Origin: Pedomonas sp051304405
Lineage (GTDB): Bacteria > Pseudomonadota > Alphaproteobacteria > Sphingomonadales > Sphingomonadaceae
NCBI RefSeq assembly: GCF_051304405.1
Contig: NZ_JBPPGG010000001.1
Span: forward strand, 806,001 to 870,000
DNA: 64,000 nt
Reading direction: 5' to 3'
This document shows positions 1 through 12,039 of this stretch, one piece after another. Position numbers and translations under genes: made by a program. The notes below the pieces were generated by a model. That model was not told the DNA's origin, ran no database searches, and worked only from the letters and a program-made list of their open reading frames with translations. Positions within the stretch are counted from its first letter, which is position 1. The number at the start of each line of letters is the position of its first letter.

Positions 1-63
1 GCAACCTCCTCATGGTCGAATATTCCGCTGCCGATACCGCGCCGCACACTGCCCGGCCTCCCT

Positions 64-120
64 TGGCCCAACAAACCTGGGGCCCAACAAACCTTGGGCC
101 CGGCAAAACTTAGCCCAACA
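64..120. repeat. Degenerate tandem repeat of a ~16-bp unit
   Basis: Three to four imperfect copies of a unit like GGCCCAACAAACCTTG run head to tail just beyond the trxA terminator. They code for nothing I can support. Farther out, an AGGAGG on the minus strand at about positions 6-11 looks like a ribosome binding site for a gene starting just outside the window; folC would be the usual neighbour in sphingomonads, but this cannot be shown here. Confidence 0.6.
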
Positions 121-152
121 AAAAAGGGCGGCGCCAGGGCCGCCCTTTTTTT
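121..152 (-). terminator. Intrinsic terminator downstream of trxA
   Basis: A 7-bp GC stem (GGGCGGC / GCCGCCC) is flanked by an A run on one side and a T run on the other, so it can act as a bidirectional rho-independent terminator. It lies about 20 bases beyond the trxA stop codon and fits transcript termination of the trxA end of the minus-strand cluster. Confidence 0.85.
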
Positions 153-172
153 GTGTCTGGTCGGTTGCCCGC

Positions 173-496
173 TCAGGCGAGGTTGCTCTCCAGCCACTCC
201 TTGAGAGCAGTCTTGGGCGCCGCACCCACCTTGGTGGCGTAGGGCTTGCCGTCGCGGAACAGGATCAGGGTCGGGATGCCACGGATGCCGAAGCGGGTCG
301 GCACTTCCGGGTTGGCGTCCGTATCGATCTTGGCGACGGTGACCTTTCCGGCCATTTCGTCTGCCAGTTCCTCGAGAATCGGCGCGACCTGCCGGCACGG
401 GCCGCACCAGGTCGCCCAGAAGTCCACCAGCACGGGCTTCGAGGACTTCAGAACATCATTTTCGAACGAATCGTCGGTAACTTGGATCGACGGCAT
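173..496 (-). CDS. trxA: Thioredoxin
   Basis: A 107-residue cytoplasmic disulfide reductase of normal thioredoxin length. The active site WCGPC gives redox cysteines 31 and 34, preceded by the usual DFWATW strand, and the cis-proline loop reads GIPTL. The ATG at 496 is preferred over an ATG 18 bases upstream because AGGAGA sits at good spacing in front of it. Thioredoxin supplies electrons to enzymes such as the APS reductase CysH, also present in this window. It lies downstream of addA in the same orientation and is closed by a strong terminator. Identity is not in doubt. Confidence 0.97.
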   Translation of the reverse strand: MPSIQVTDDSFENDVLKSSKPVLVDFWATWCGPCRQVAPILEELADEMAGKVTVAKIDTDANPEVPTRFGIRGIPTLILFRDGKPYATKVGAAPKTALKEWLESNLA

Positions 497-614
497 GGAA
501 ACTCTCCTGGGCAATCCCGGTACGATAACCAGTTCCTATCGGTGACTCAGCCGCAACGTAGGAAGCGGCCGGGAGCCGGTCAAGCGACGCGCTGTATGGA
601 AGCTGCGTTCTTAG

Positions 615-3600
615 TCACGAACCGATGGCCGCGAACGCCTGTTCCATCAGAGGGCCGGGAAGCGGCATGAGCGTGGGGCCCGCCGTCCACAGCAACGCCG
701 CCTCGATGGTCTTGTCCGGGAACATGCGGGCGAGCGCCGCCCGGTAGGCGCCCATCTGCTGGAGATAGGCAAGCGGCGTCTGCTCCGGGCTGGCGGGCAC
801 CTGCGCGCCGGTCTTGATATCGACCACCAGCACCGTGTCGTCCGTCACGATCAGCCGGTCCACCTGACCGGAGAGCACCTGCCCGTTGATGACCGCCGAG
901 AGCGGAATTTCCGCCAGCGCCTCCGGGCCGAACAGGGTGCCGATCTCCGGGTCATGCAGGGTGCGCAGCACGGTGCCGATGATTTCCTCCCGCGCTTCCC
1001 ATGCCAGATCGGCCGCGCAGCGCTCGAGCCAGCGGCGGGCCACGTCTTCGCGCGCGTCCTCGGGCGTTGCCGGCAGACGCTCCAGCAGCCGGTGGATGAG
1101 CGTGCCGCGCCGGGCGGCGGGCGTGCTTGCCTCCAGCGGCGAGCCGGCGGGCGGCTCCGGCACCGTCGCCACCTGGCTGGGGGCGAGCGGACGCGGCGGG
1201 CGCGGCTCGGCCCCGGCGGGCGCGCGGGCCCAGCGGGGCAGGTCCAGCACGGGCTCCACGTCGCCCTCGCCCGGCCGGTCGAGGAAGGTAACCGGCCCTT
1301 CGACGCGGAAGCAGCGCACCTCGCCCCAGAGCGGATCGGAGAGGGTCTCTGCCCCCAGTTCGTCGAGCGCGGTCGCCACGGTTTCATACCAGGGCGTCAG
1401 GGTGCGGGCGATCTGGCGGCGCGGCTTCCACCCGGCCACATAGAGCCGGTCCTCCGCGCGGGTGAGCGCCACGTAAAGGAGGCGGGCATGTTCCTGCGCC
1501 TGCTTCTCGCGAATGGCCGCGATGGACTGGCTGACCGGCCCCACCGCATAGGCCTTGCCGCCGTACCAGACAGGCACCGTCCCTTCCTGCGCCGGAACGG
1601 GCACCATGGCATTCCTGTCATCCGGCAGCGCGTAGGCATCGGCGAGAATGACGATGGGCGCTTGCAGGCCCTTCGCGCCGTGCACGGTCATCACCCGCAC
1701 CTCGTCGCGGGCGGCCTCGGGGTCGCGCTTCACCTCGATGTCGCCGCGCTCCAGCCAGTCGAGGAAGCCCTGAAGCGAGGGCGGGAAGTCCCGCTCGTAG
1801 GCGAGCGCCGCCTCCATCAGCATGTCGAGCGGATCGCGCGCCTGCGGGCCGAAGCGGGCGAGCGCCCGCGCCCGGCCGCCCAGATCGCTGAGCACGATTT
1901 CCAGAAACTCGTATGGGGGCGCCCAGTCCGCCACGGCCAGCACGTCGTGCAGCAGCTGGCTGGCCTGCGCCGCTTCGGTGTGGCCGGTGTCGGCCCAGCG
2001 CTTCAGTTCGGTCCACAGCGAGGCATCGCCCCGGCCGTGGGCGAGGTCGAAGAGTTGATCTTCGTCCCAGCCGATGAAGGGCGACTTGAGCACTTCCGCC
2101 AGCGTCAGGTCATCATCGGGCAGCAGGGCGAAGCGGATCAGCGAGAGGATGTCGCGCACCGCCAGCGGCACCGCCAGCATCATGCGGTCAACGCCCGCCA
2201 CCGGCACGCCGAGGTGGGCCAGCTCCGCCACCAGGGCACGCACGAACTCGCTGCGCTTGCGCACCAGCACGAGGATATCGCCCGGGCGCACCGGGCGGCG
2301 GCGCGCTTCGAGCGGCTCGCCCCGGCGCAGCCAGTCGGCGATCTGGCGGGCGATCTTCTCGGCCAGCAGGCGCTCGGCGGGCGGCTGCCAGCCCATCTCG
2401 GCGGCGGCGCCGTTGGCGCTCTCCGCTTCCTCCTCCTCCGCTGCCGTCGACTCGATGGCGGGCCAGAGGGCAACGAGCCCGGTCTGCCCGGCGCGGGAGG
2501 CCACATGCGGATGCGCCTCCCGGATGCCCAGCGCCTGCGGGCCCAGCTGGTTGATGACCGCATCCACCAGCCGCAGCACCGCCTCGACGGAGCGGAACGA
2601 GCGGTCCAGCGGCACGCGGCGCAGCTCCGCTCCCACCGCCTCGGCCTCGGCGGCGTAGCGCTTCTCTGCCTCGATGAAGGTGGCGGGGTCCGACCCCTGA
2701 AAGCCGAAGATCGCCTGCTTGAGGTCACCCACGGCGAACACGGTGCGCCCCGGCTCGTGCGTGCCGATGCCGGCGAAGAACTCCTCGGTCAGCGCCCGCA
2801 CGATGGCCCACTGGTCGGCGTTGGTGTCCTGCGCCTCGTCCACCAGCACGTGGTCGATGGACATGTCCAGCTTGTAACGCACCCACTGGGCCGCGCCCTC
2901 GGCGGTGAGCAGTCGGGCGGCGCGGGCGATCAGGTCGTCGAAGCCGAGCGCGCCGACGCGGGCCTTGTAGGCCTCCATCGCCGCCGCCAGCGTGAAGCCG
3001 AAGCGCAGGTAGCAGGCGGCGGTCTCGACGGCGCGGAAACGGGCCACCGTATCCTGCAATTCCGCCACCCGGTTCAGCGCCTGCTCCGCCACGGTGACGA
3101 TGTCGGGGTCGAAGGTGATCGCGCCCTTGCTGGCCAGCTTGGCGAAAGCCTTGCCCGACGATTCGCTGAAGAACAGGCCGCGCAGCTCCTCGAAGGTGTC
3201 GGCGCGGTCGTGGGCCTCGCGCGCCAGCCACAGGCGCAGCCTGGCCGCCTTGTCCTGATCGCCCGATGCGCCGTGCGTCCACGCCTCGGCGAGACGCGGC
3301 AGCTCCAGCCAGCGGAGGCGCTCGTCCGTCAGCTGCTCCGCCAGCCAGTCGGCGACGGAGCCCTCGCGCGGCAGGTTGAACAGCGCCCGCAGACGCGGCT
3401 CGATGCCCTGCGTGCCGCCCGTGCCCGCGAAGGCGAGGATGTTCGGCCCCTGCCGGATCAGCTCGTTGATGATGGACCGGAATTTCTGATCGCCCGCCGC
3501 CACGGAGATGCAGGCCACATCCTCCAGCAGGCGGCGGTCTCCGTGGCGCGCGGCGCGGGAGAGTTCCGCCTCCACCACGGTGCGGATGGCCACCGCCGCC

Positions 3601-4058
3601 GTGCGATCATCGAGGGTGGAGAAGCCCGGCGCGATCCCCGCCTCCAGCGGAAAGCTGGCGAGCAGGGACTGGGCGAAGGCGTGGAGTGTCTGGATCTTGA
3701 GCCCGCCCTCGGCGTCGAGGCAGCGGGCGAACAGGGTGCGGGCGCGGGCCAGCCGCTCCGGGCTGGGGATTTCCCCCAACCCCTCGAACTCGGCGCGCAG
3801 CTGGTCATCGCTCGCCCGGGCCCAGGCGCCCAGCACCTTGAACACGCGGGTCGCCATTTCGGCGGCCGCCGCCTTGGTGAAGGTGATGCAGAGGATGGAC
3901 TCCGGCCGGACATCCTGAAGCAGCAGGCGCAGCACGCGGGCGGTCAGCACCTGCGTCTTGCCGGAGCCGGCCGAGGCCGACACCCACACCGGCGCGTGGG
4001 GATCCGCGGCCGACGCCTGCTCGGGCGTGAGACGGAAACTGGCGCGCGTTGTGGTCAT
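615..4058 (-). CDS. addA: Double-strand break repair helicase AddA
   Basis: An 1147-residue UvrD/Rep-type helicase fused to a RecB-family nuclease, the AddA subunit of the RecBCD-like AddAB complex that resects double-strand breaks for RecA. The Walker A motif GSGKT is at residues 31-35, the Walker B DEAQD at 407-411, and a helicase motif GDLKQAIFGFQG follows. The C-terminal nuclease domain carries VDIKTG with D1080 and K1082 as predicted metal/catalytic residues. The length is normal for alphaproteobacterial AddA. It lies downstream of addB but is separated from it by 249 bases containing a composite palindrome, rather than being tightly coupled. Confidence 0.97.
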   Translation of the reverse strand: MTTTRASFRLTPEQASAADPHAPVWVSASAGSGKTQVLTARVLRLLLQDVRPESILCITFTKAAAAEMATRVFKVLGAWARASDDQLRAEFEGLGEIPSPERLARARTLFARCLDAEGGLKIQTLHAFAQSLLASFPLEAGIAPGFSTLDDRTAAVAIRTVVEAELSRAARHGDRRLLEDVACISVAAGDQKFRSIINELIRQGPNILAFAGTGGTQGIEPRLRALFNLPREGSVADWLAEQLTDERLRWLELPRLAEAWTHGASGDQDKAARLRLWLAREAHDRADTFEELRGLFFSESSGKAFAKLASKGAITFDPDIVTVAEQALNRVAELQDTVARFRAVETAACYLRFGFTLAAAMEAYKARVGALGFDDLIARAARLLTAEGAAQWVRYKLDMSIDHVLVDEAQDTNADQWAIVRALTEEFFAGIGTHEPGRTVFAVGDLKQAIFGFQGSDPATFIEAEKRYAAEAEAVGAELRRVPLDRSFRSVEAVLRLVDAVINQLGPQALGIREAHPHVASRAGQTGLVALWPAIESTAAEEEEAESANGAAAEMGWQPPAERLLAEKIARQIADWLRRGEPLEARRRPVRPGDILVLVRKRSEFVRALVAELAHLGVPVAGVDRMMLAVPLAVRDILSLIRFALLPDDDLTLAEVLKSPFIGWDEDQLFDLAHGRGDASLWTELKRWADTGHTEAAQASQLLHDVLAVADWAPPYEFLEIVLSDLGGRARALARFGPQARDPLDMLMEAALAYERDFPPSLQGFLDWLERGDIEVKRDPEAARDEVRVMTVHGAKGLQAPIVILADAYALPDDRNAMVPVPAQEGTVPVWYGGKAYAVGPVSQSIAAIREKQAQEHARLLYVALTRAEDRLYVAGWKPRRQIARTLTPWYETVATALDELGAETLSDPLWGEVRCFRVEGPVTFLDRPGEGDVEPVLDLPRWARAPAGAEPRPPRPLAPSQVATVPEPPAGSPLEASTPAARRGTLIHRLLERLPATPEDAREDVARRWLERCAADLAWEAREEIIGTVLRTLHDPEIGTLFGPEALAEIPLSAVINGQVLSGQVDRLIVTDDTVLVVDIKTGAQVPASPEQTPLAYLQQMGAYRAALARMFPDKTIEAALLWTAGPTLMPLPGPLMEQAFAAIGS

Positions 4059-4068
4059 GGCTTTTTCC

Positions 4069-4283
4069 GCAGGCGGGACTCAGTCCCTCCTGCCCCTCCC
4101 GTTCGTTGATCGGGCCGCGCCGGGCAAAGACGGCGGAGTCGTCCGGCAGCGCCTGCAAGCGTGCTTCTGCGTGAAGGACGGGCGCGGCCCTTTGAAACAC
4201 GATCCCGTTGGCTCGGCCCTTTCCCGCCGCACGACCGGTAAAGGGAAAGGGAGGTGCGGCCGCGTCCAAGACCCTCCTGCACG
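4069..4283. repeat. Composite palindromic element, copy 1 (addB-addA gap)
   Basis: The left palindrome at 4069-4093 has arms GCAGGCGGGACT / AGTCCCTCCTGC. It is followed by CTCCCGTTCG and GGGCCGCG. A mirror segment GCGGCCCTTTGAAAC and a decayed right palindrome ending CCCTCCTGCAC close the element near 4283. It shares sequence blocks with at least ten other intergenic elements in this window. It sits immediately after the addB stop codon. Confidence 0.75.
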
Positions 4284-4307
4284 CAAGAAAATCCCCGGCA
4301 AACAGCC

Positions 4308-7259
4308 TCAGCCATGGTCGCCCCCGTTCTCGCGGCCGAGCCATTCGTCGACCCGGGCGAGCACGTCATAGTCCTGCCCGCGCGCGTATTCCGGGTGCAG
4401 CTTGGCGACGAACGGCGCGGTGCCGTCGAGGTAGTCCTTCACCGCCTCCTTGAGGCGCACGACCGACATCGCCACCCAGTCCTCCACCGAGATCCAGGGC
4501 TTGGCGCGATAGAGCAACGCGTCCGTATCCTTGCCCTCGGTGGCGCCGCCGCTCAGCTTCCAGTAGCGCAGTTCCGCCGCCCTGGCCGCACCCAGTTCCT
4601 TGAAGCCGCCCTGCTCGGCGATGAGCGCCAGCAGCGGCAGCTGGGGCGCGTAGCCCGCCTCGCGCTGGGCATGGGACGGCGGGTTGCCGGTCTTGTAGTC
4701 GATGATGGCGAGCTGCCCCTCGTGGTTGCGCTCGATGCGGTCCGCCTTGCCCGTGAGCGTGACGCCCGCCACCTCGATGTGGCCGCTGATTTCGATGCCC
4801 GCCTGCGTCCAGTTGTTCGCCATGCGCTCGTGGACCCGCTCCGTCACCCAGCGGGCGATGCGCTCCAGACGCGGCCGCCACAGGTTGGCGATAAGGGGCT
4901 GGCGGAAGAGATCGCCGTGCACCGCCTCGATTTCCGCCAGCAGACGCTCGGCGGAGAACACCTTCTTGTTCGCCCATTCCTCCAGCGCCTTGTGCAGCAG
5001 CGTGCCCCGCTCGGCGGCGTCCGGGTCCGCCTCCAGCGGGTCGAGCGGGCGCAGGCCCAGAATCTTGCGGGCATAGAACACGTAAGGGTCGGTGAGCAGC
5101 GTCTCCACTTCCGTCACCGAGAGCTTGCGCGGCCGGGCGGAGACGGGCGGGGCCGGGCGCGGCCGCGCGGCGGGCGTCACGGCGCGGGGATGGTCGAGCC
5201 CGCGGGCGTAGGCCAGCAGTTCCCGGTCGTGCGGCAGGCCGCCGACGGTTGCCTCCAGCCGCAGCCAGAATCGGGAGGGCACGGTCGGGGCCGAGCCGTC
5301 CTTGCGGGCGCGCGTCAGGATCACGTGGGGGCTGCCGAACAACTGGGCGAAGTCGTGCGCGCTCTGGCCGACGCGCCGCTCCGCCGTCCACAGGCCGAGC
5401 TGGCGGCGGATGGCGGGGCTGAGCCACGGGTCCGGCGCGGGCAGGCCCGGCCACACGCCCTCATTGAGACCGGCAAGGATCATCAAGTCCATGCGCTGGA
5501 GCCGCGCCTCCATCAGGCCCCAGATGGCAAGGCGCGGATGGGTGCGGTAGCGCGGGCGCACCACCACGTCGTCGAGCCAGGCGGTGAACAGGGCGGGGTA
5601 ATCCTCCGGCGCGAAGCGGCCGAGGCGGTCGCCGCAGCGCTTGAGGTCGCCGAGGCGGGCGGACAGCTCCCGGCCCGCATCGCCCAGCCACAGGTCGCCA
5701 TTGCCCACCAGCCGCTGCGCCGCCTCGATGTGGGCGTCGAGCATGGCCTCGCCGTCCACCTCCTCGGCGTGCATCAGGTCGCTGAACGGCTGGAGGATTT
5801 CGGCAATGCCCTTCCACCAGCGGGCGAGATTGCGGCCGATCCGGGCCAGATCCTTGCTCCGGCCCTGCAGGCTGTCGATGGCGCGGGAAATGCCGTCCAG
5901 CCCCGGCGCGGCGCGCAGGCGGCGCAGCACGTGGCGGTCCAGCTCGCGCACGGAGTCGCGGTGGGCGGCGCGGTTGCCCTGGGAGCAGGCGAGCGGGTGC
6001 TTGAGCAGCGCCAGCAGCGAAACGGCGGAGAACTCCCGCAGGCAGGCGGTGGCCAGGAGGCGCATGAACACGGCGGGCGGCGTGTTGACGAGCGGGCGGC
6101 CAGCGGAGTCGTCCACGTCCACGCCATAGCGGCGCATGAGGGCGGCGACGCGGCGGGCCAGGTTGCGATCCGGCGTCACCAGTGCGGCAGTCTTGCCCGG
6201 CTCCTCCAGCACCTGGCGGAGCGCCAGCGCAATCGCCTGCGCTTCCTCGGCCGGATTGGCGGCCTCGATCACTTTCACGCCCTCCAGCGCCTTGTCCGCC
6301 GGGGGAAGCTGGCGCCAGCGGGTGGTGACGCTCGCGGGCAGCATGGCGATGCGGACGGCCTCCACCCGGTGCGGCTCGGCCTTGCCGTCCCACGGCCAGG
6401 GCTCCACTTCCTCGCGGGCGACGCCGAGGGTGTCCAGCAGCTGTTTCAGATCCCACTGGGGATGGCGCGGATCGACCGCCTCCCAGGCCTCGTCGTCGAG
6501 GTCGAGGTCGAGGCCCGGCAGCACCACCATGCCGTTTGGCAGGCGGGCGATGACGCGCAGCAGGTCGGCGGCGGCGGGAACCGCGCCGATGGAGCCGACA
6601 CCGATCACCAGATGCCCGGGCGGGCGGTCCATCCAGCGGCGGGTGAGCGCCTCCAGCAGACGGTTGCGCCGGTCGGTCGCGTCGATCAGCCCGCGCTCGG
6701 CCAGATGCTTCGGCCAGGCGTCGAGCACGATGGAGAGGAAGCCCAGCGTCATCTGCCAGTGCTCGGCAAGCGTGTCCGGCACGGTGTCGCGGAGCTTTGC
6801 CGGGTCCACCCGCTCGATGATGAGCTGGTCGAGCGTGCGGGTGAGCGCCGCCGCCAGCCGGTACACCTCGGCGGCGGGCGTGTCGCCCCGCCCCTGCGTG
6901 ACCAGCCACGCCCGGACCAGCCGCGACAGCTCCACCTGCCGCTCCACCGTGCCGATGGAGGGGGGAATGTCGGTCTCCGCCGCGAAGTCGTCGAGGAAGC
7001 TGCCGAGCGCCTCGTCCTCGTCGATATCGCCGAAGGGGGTGAGGCGGGGCAGCAACGTCGCCCGCGCCTCGCTCTGGCGGATCAGCGCCTCACCCATGGC
7101 GCGGGTGGAGCGGCGGTTGGGCAGGAAGATCTGGGCGCGGGCCAGCTGGAGCGGGTCGCGCCCGGTCAGGGCATAGACGCCGCGCGCGACCGAATCGACG
7201 AACGCCTCGTGCGGAGCGAGCGTGTAGACCCGTGGCCGTCCGCCCTGTTGTTCCGCCAT
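4308..7259 (-). CDS. addB: Double-strand break repair nuclease AddB
   Basis: A 983-residue AddB subunit with a degenerate helicase N-terminal part (residues about 1-600) and a C-terminal PD-(D/E)XK nuclease domain, visible as IDYKTG with the aspartate at residue 854 and the lysine two residues later. In the family AddB provides the second nuclease active site and Chi recognition alongside AddA. The start ATG lies 4 bases beyond the stop of the upstream nucleotidyltransferase, so translation is probably coupled. I see no cysteine cluster of the Bacillus AddB iron-sulfur type. The family assignment is clear from the motif and from adjacency to addA. Confidence 0.95.
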   Translation of the reverse strand: MAEQQGGRPRVYTLAPHEAFVDSVARGVYALTGRDPLQLARAQIFLPNRRSTRAMGEALIRQSEARATLLPRLTPFGDIDEDEALGSFLDDFAAETDIPPSIGTVERQVELSRLVRAWLVTQGRGDTPAAEVYRLAAALTRTLDQLIIERVDPAKLRDTVPDTLAEHWQMTLGFLSIVLDAWPKHLAERGLIDATDRRNRLLEALTRRWMDRPPGHLVIGVGSIGAVPAAADLLRVIARLPNGMVVLPGLDLDLDDEAWEAVDPRHPQWDLKQLLDTLGVAREEVEPWPWDGKAEPHRVEAVRIAMLPASVTTRWRQLPPADKALEGVKVIEAANPAEEAQAIALALRQVLEEPGKTAALVTPDRNLARRVAALMRRYGVDVDDSAGRPLVNTPPAVFMRLLATACLREFSAVSLLALLKHPLACSQGNRAAHRDSVRELDRHVLRRLRAAPGLDGISRAIDSLQGRSKDLARIGRNLARWWKGIAEILQPFSDLMHAEEVDGEAMLDAHIEAAQRLVGNGDLWLGDAGRELSARLGDLKRCGDRLGRFAPEDYPALFTAWLDDVVVRPRYRTHPRLAIWGLMEARLQRMDLMILAGLNEGVWPGLPAPDPWLSPAIRRQLGLWTAERRVGQSAHDFAQLFGSPHVILTRARKDGSAPTVPSRFWLRLEATVGGLPHDRELLAYARGLDHPRAVTPAARPRPAPPVSARPRKLSVTEVETLLTDPYVFYARKILGLRPLDPLEADPDAAERGTLLHKALEEWANKKVFSAERLLAEIEAVHGDLFRQPLIANLWRPRLERIARWVTERVHERMANNWTQAGIEISGHIEVAGVTLTGKADRIERNHEGQLAIIDYKTGNPPSHAQREAGYAPQLPLLALIAEQGGFKELGAARAAELRYWKLSGGATEGKDTDALLYRAKPWISVEDWVAMSVVRLKEAVKDYLDGTAPFVAKLHPEYARGQDYDVLARVDEWLGRENGGDHG

Positions 7260-7263
7260 GCCC

Positions 7264-7995
7264 CTACCCCTGCGTCAGCCGCCGCGCGGCCTCGTCCACC
7301 GCCTCCGGCGTGCCCACATGATGCCACAGCCCGTCGTGCACCAGCCCGTAAAGCCGCTCCGCCGCCAGCGCCCGGTTGTAGAGCAGGTTCAGGGAGAACG
7401 GCCCCTGCGGCACATCGGCGAACAGGCGGCGGGAGAGCAGCTGCACGCCGGAGAATACGTAGTTGGCCGTCAGGTCATGGCCGCGCCGGTGAAGCCGGCC
7501 GGACGGCTCGCGGTGGAAATCCCCTGCGCCGTCGTAGCCCTTCGCCTCCTCCCGGTCGATGAGCAGCAGCAGCGCGTCCATGCGCGCCGGATCCCACGCG
7601 GCGGCAAGGCGGGCGATGGTGTTCTCGCGCCCGTCCCGCCACAGGTTGTCGGCGTTGGCAACGAGCAGCGGGTCCGCCTCCCCCAGAAGCGGCAGGGCCC
7701 TGGCGACGCCGCCGCCGGTCTCCAGCAGTTCGTCCCGCTCGTCCGAGATCACATACCGCGCCGCGCCGCCTTCGGCCGCGCGTGCGGCGAGGCGGGCCTC
7801 GATCTGGTCGGCCAGGTAGTGGACGTTGACAACGATGGTCCCGACTCCCGCCGCCTCGAAATTGTCGAGTGCCCGGTCCAGCAGGGTGCGCCCCGCCACC
7901 TCGATGAGCGGCTTGGGGCGCGTGTCGGTGAGCGGGCGCATGCGGGTGCCAAGCCCCGCCGCCAGCACCATGCCGGTTGCCGGAACAGCCGCCAT
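7264..7995 (-). CDS. Nucleotidyltransferase, MurU-like
   Basis: A 243-residue sugar-1-phosphate nucleotidyltransferase. The N-terminal LAAGLGTRMRPLT is the GxGTR nucleotide-binding signature, followed by RPKPL with the conserved lysine. Its partner upstream is an APH-fold kinase; in Pseudomonas and Caulobacter such kinase/uridylyltransferase pairs (AmgK/MurU) recycle N-acetylmuramic acid into UDP-MurNAc and bypass de novo synthesis. The ATG at 7995 overlaps the kinase stop by one base (TGATG) and is preferred over a GTG one codon upstream. The substrate is inferred from the pair, not shown by the sequence. Confidence 0.85.
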   Translation of the reverse strand: MAAVPATGMVLAAGLGTRMRPLTDTRPKPLIEVAGRTLLDRALDNFEAAGVGTIVVNVHYLADQIEARLAARAAEGGAARYVISDERDELLETGGGVARALPLLGEADPLLVANADNLWRDGRENTIARLAAAWDPARMDALLLLIDREEAKGYDGAGDFHREPSGRLHRRGHDLTANYVFSGVQLLSRRLFADVPQGPFSLNLLYNRALAAERLYGLVHDGLWHHVGTPEAVDEAARRLTQG

Positions 7996-9017
7996 CACGC
8001 CGCGTCCCGCCAGCGGGCCGCGCGCCAGCCCTCCGGCATGTGGGCATCGAACCAGGCCTTCACCGGCGCGAGGGCCGGGTGTTCCAGATTACGGGAGAGC
8101 AGCGCCCACACCCGCGGCTGGTGCCGCAGGTAGCCGGGCTTGCCGTCCCGCTGCCACAGGCGCACGAACACGCCGAGAATCCGGCTGGCGCGCTGCGCAC
8201 CCAGCACCGCGTAGGCGGTGCGGAAGGCATCGGCGTCCACCTCCGGCCGGGCGGCCAGATACCGCTCGATCAGCACCGGCTCCAGCCCGGCGCGCACGTC
8301 CCGGCGCGGGTCCTGAATGACGGAGACCACGTCATAGGCGGCGGGCGCGTGGAGCGAGTCCTGGAAGTCGAGCACGCCGACGCGGCGCAGCCCGTCCCGC
8401 TCCGGCAGCCACAGGAGATTCGGCGAGTGGTAGTCGAACTGCACCAGCACCGGCGTGTCGTGCCAGGCGAGCGGCCAGACCGACTCCCACGCCGCGCGCC
8501 ATTCGGCGGCGATGCTCTCCGGCACCGGGCCGCCGGCGACAGCAGGCCAGTACCACTCCAGCACCAGATCCACCTCCCGCTGCATCCGCGCGTCCGAGTA
8601 GCGCGGCAGGGTGTGGACGGCGTCGCCCGCAGGCAGGCTGTCCGGCGCCGGTTCGCGGTGCACCCGCGCCAGCACATCGGTGGCGGCGGCGTACAGCTCC
8701 GCCTCGTCATGGCCCGCGTTGAGAGCGGCAACGAAGCTGAGGTCGCCCAGGTCTTCCAGCAGCACGAGGCCGAGGGCGGCGTCCACGCCCCGGATGGCGG
8801 GCACGGACAGGCCCAGCCCCGCCAGATACCGGCCGACCGCCACGAACGGCTCCACCAGTTCCAGCCCCGGCGGGGCGATCATCAGCACCGCCGTCTCCGC
8901 CCCCCGGTGCAGGCGCATGTAGCGGCGGTGGGAGGCATCACCCGCCAGCGGCAGGGCGTCTGCCCCGTCCCAGCCGTGGGCAGCAAGAAAGGCGGTGATT
9001 TCGCGCGGCAACGTCAT
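7995..9017 (-). CDS. Aminoglycoside phosphotransferase-fold kinase, AmgK-like
   Basis: A 340-residue APH/choline-kinase-fold phosphotransferase. The motif FDYHSPNLL corresponds to the catalytic-loop aspartate and asparagine, and LDFQDS is the DFG-like metal-binding motif. It is coupled to the MurU-like nucleotidyltransferase and follows tsaE. In the AmgK family the enzyme phosphorylates the anomeric position of N-acetylmuramate or N-acetylglucosamine in cell-wall recycling; some homologues also confer fosfomycin tolerance through that bypass. The function here is inferred from the paired arrangement. It is unlikely to be an acquired antibiotic kinase, because it sits inside a conserved housekeeping string. 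Confidence 0.85.
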   Translation of the reverse strand: MTLPREITAFLAAHGWDGADALPLAGDASHRRYMRLHRGAETAVLMIAPPGLELVEPFVAVGRYLAGLGLSVPAIRGVDAALGLVLLEDLGDLSFVAALNAGHDEAELYAAATDVLARVHREPAPDSLPAGDAVHTLPRYSDARMQREVDLVLEWYWPAVAGGPVPESIAAEWRAAWESVWPLAWHDTPVLVQFDYHSPNLLWLPERDGLRRVGVLDFQDSLHAPAAYDVVSVIQDPRRDVRAGLEPVLIERYLAARPEVDADAFRTAYAVLGAQRASRILGVFVRLWQRDGKPGYLRHQPRVWALLSRNLEHPALAPVKAWFDAHMPEGWRAARWRDAA

Positions 9018-9023
9018 CGGGCT

Positions 9024-9518
9024 CTACTCGGCGGAGAGGAAGGGTTGGAACAGGCGCTTGGCCCGCTCTTCCCAAGCGGGCGGAACATCCACTGTCAAGG
9101 TGCGCCCCGCGCCGCCCGTCGCAGGGGCGAGCGCCAGCCACAGGCGATCGGCGGGCAGGAAGCCGCCCATGCGCTCGGGCCATTCGATGAGGGAGAGGGC
9201 GGTCTCGAACGCCTCCTCCAGCCCCAGCTCCACCGTTTCCTCCGGTTCCTCAAGGCGATAGAGGTCCACGTGCCAGACCGGCAGGCGCAACGGCGGCGCG
9301 TCGTAGGTCACGACGATGGTGAAGGTGGGGCTGGGCGCTTCCTCGGCGAGGCCGAGGTGCGTCAGAATCGCCCGCGCCAGCGTGGTCTTGCCCGCGCCCA
9401 GATCCCCCGACAGCGCGAGGATGTCGCCCACCCGCGCCTCCCGGGCGATGGCCTGGCCGAGGGCGGCGACGGAGTCGAGGTCGGGCAGCGCGATGCGATA
9501 GGTGGTGGTCTGGCTCAT
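9024..9518 (-). CDS. tsaE: tRNA t6A37 biosynthesis ATPase TsaE
   Basis: A 164-residue P-loop ATPase of the TsaE family. Walker A is GDLGAGKTT and a conserved WHVDLYRL segment lies in the middle. With TsaB, TsaC and TsaD it makes the threonylcarbamoyl-adenosine modification at tRNA position 37. An ATG at 9518 and a GTG at 9530 are both possible starts and neither has a convincing Shine-Dalgarno; I chose the ATG. It sits between the DivL-like kinase and the AmgK-like kinase, six bases ahead of the latter, so these are probably one transcript. Confidence 0.93.
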   Translation of the reverse strand: MSQTTTYRIALPDLDSVAALGQAIAREARVGDILALSGDLGAGKTTLARAILTHLGLAEEAPSPTFTIVVTYDAPPLRLPVWHVDLYRLEEPEETVELGLEEAFETALSLIEWPERMGGFLPADRLWLALAPATGGAGRTLTVDVPPAWEERAKRLFQPFLSAE

Positions 9519-9636
9519 ACGGGGTGTCACATTCGGTCAGCGGGGCGACATGCGGCGGCCATAGTCGTCGCCGCCGCCGCCCGGTGCAAGGTCCATTCCG
9601 GCCCCGGACTCCGGCAAGGCTCATGCGGCGCGGGGC

Positions 9637-12039
<2,403 letters not shown>

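Noticed and set aside
10..225. A 71-codon minus-strand frame at the left edge
   Set aside because: It runs through the trxA terminator and tandem repeats; proline/arginine-rich with no start signal.
954..7562. Very long open frames opposite addA and addB (over 1000 codons each)
   Set aside because: They are antisense shadows produced by high third-position GC in the real genes. Their products are low-complexity His/Arg/Gly-rich, without domains, while the minus-strand frames carry complete helicase and nuclease motifs.
7995..9017. Acquired aminoglycoside-resistance kinase
   Set aside because: The kinase is embedded in a conserved tsaE/nucleotidyltransferase/addB string and paired with a MurU-like enzyme, which fits cell-wall recycling better.
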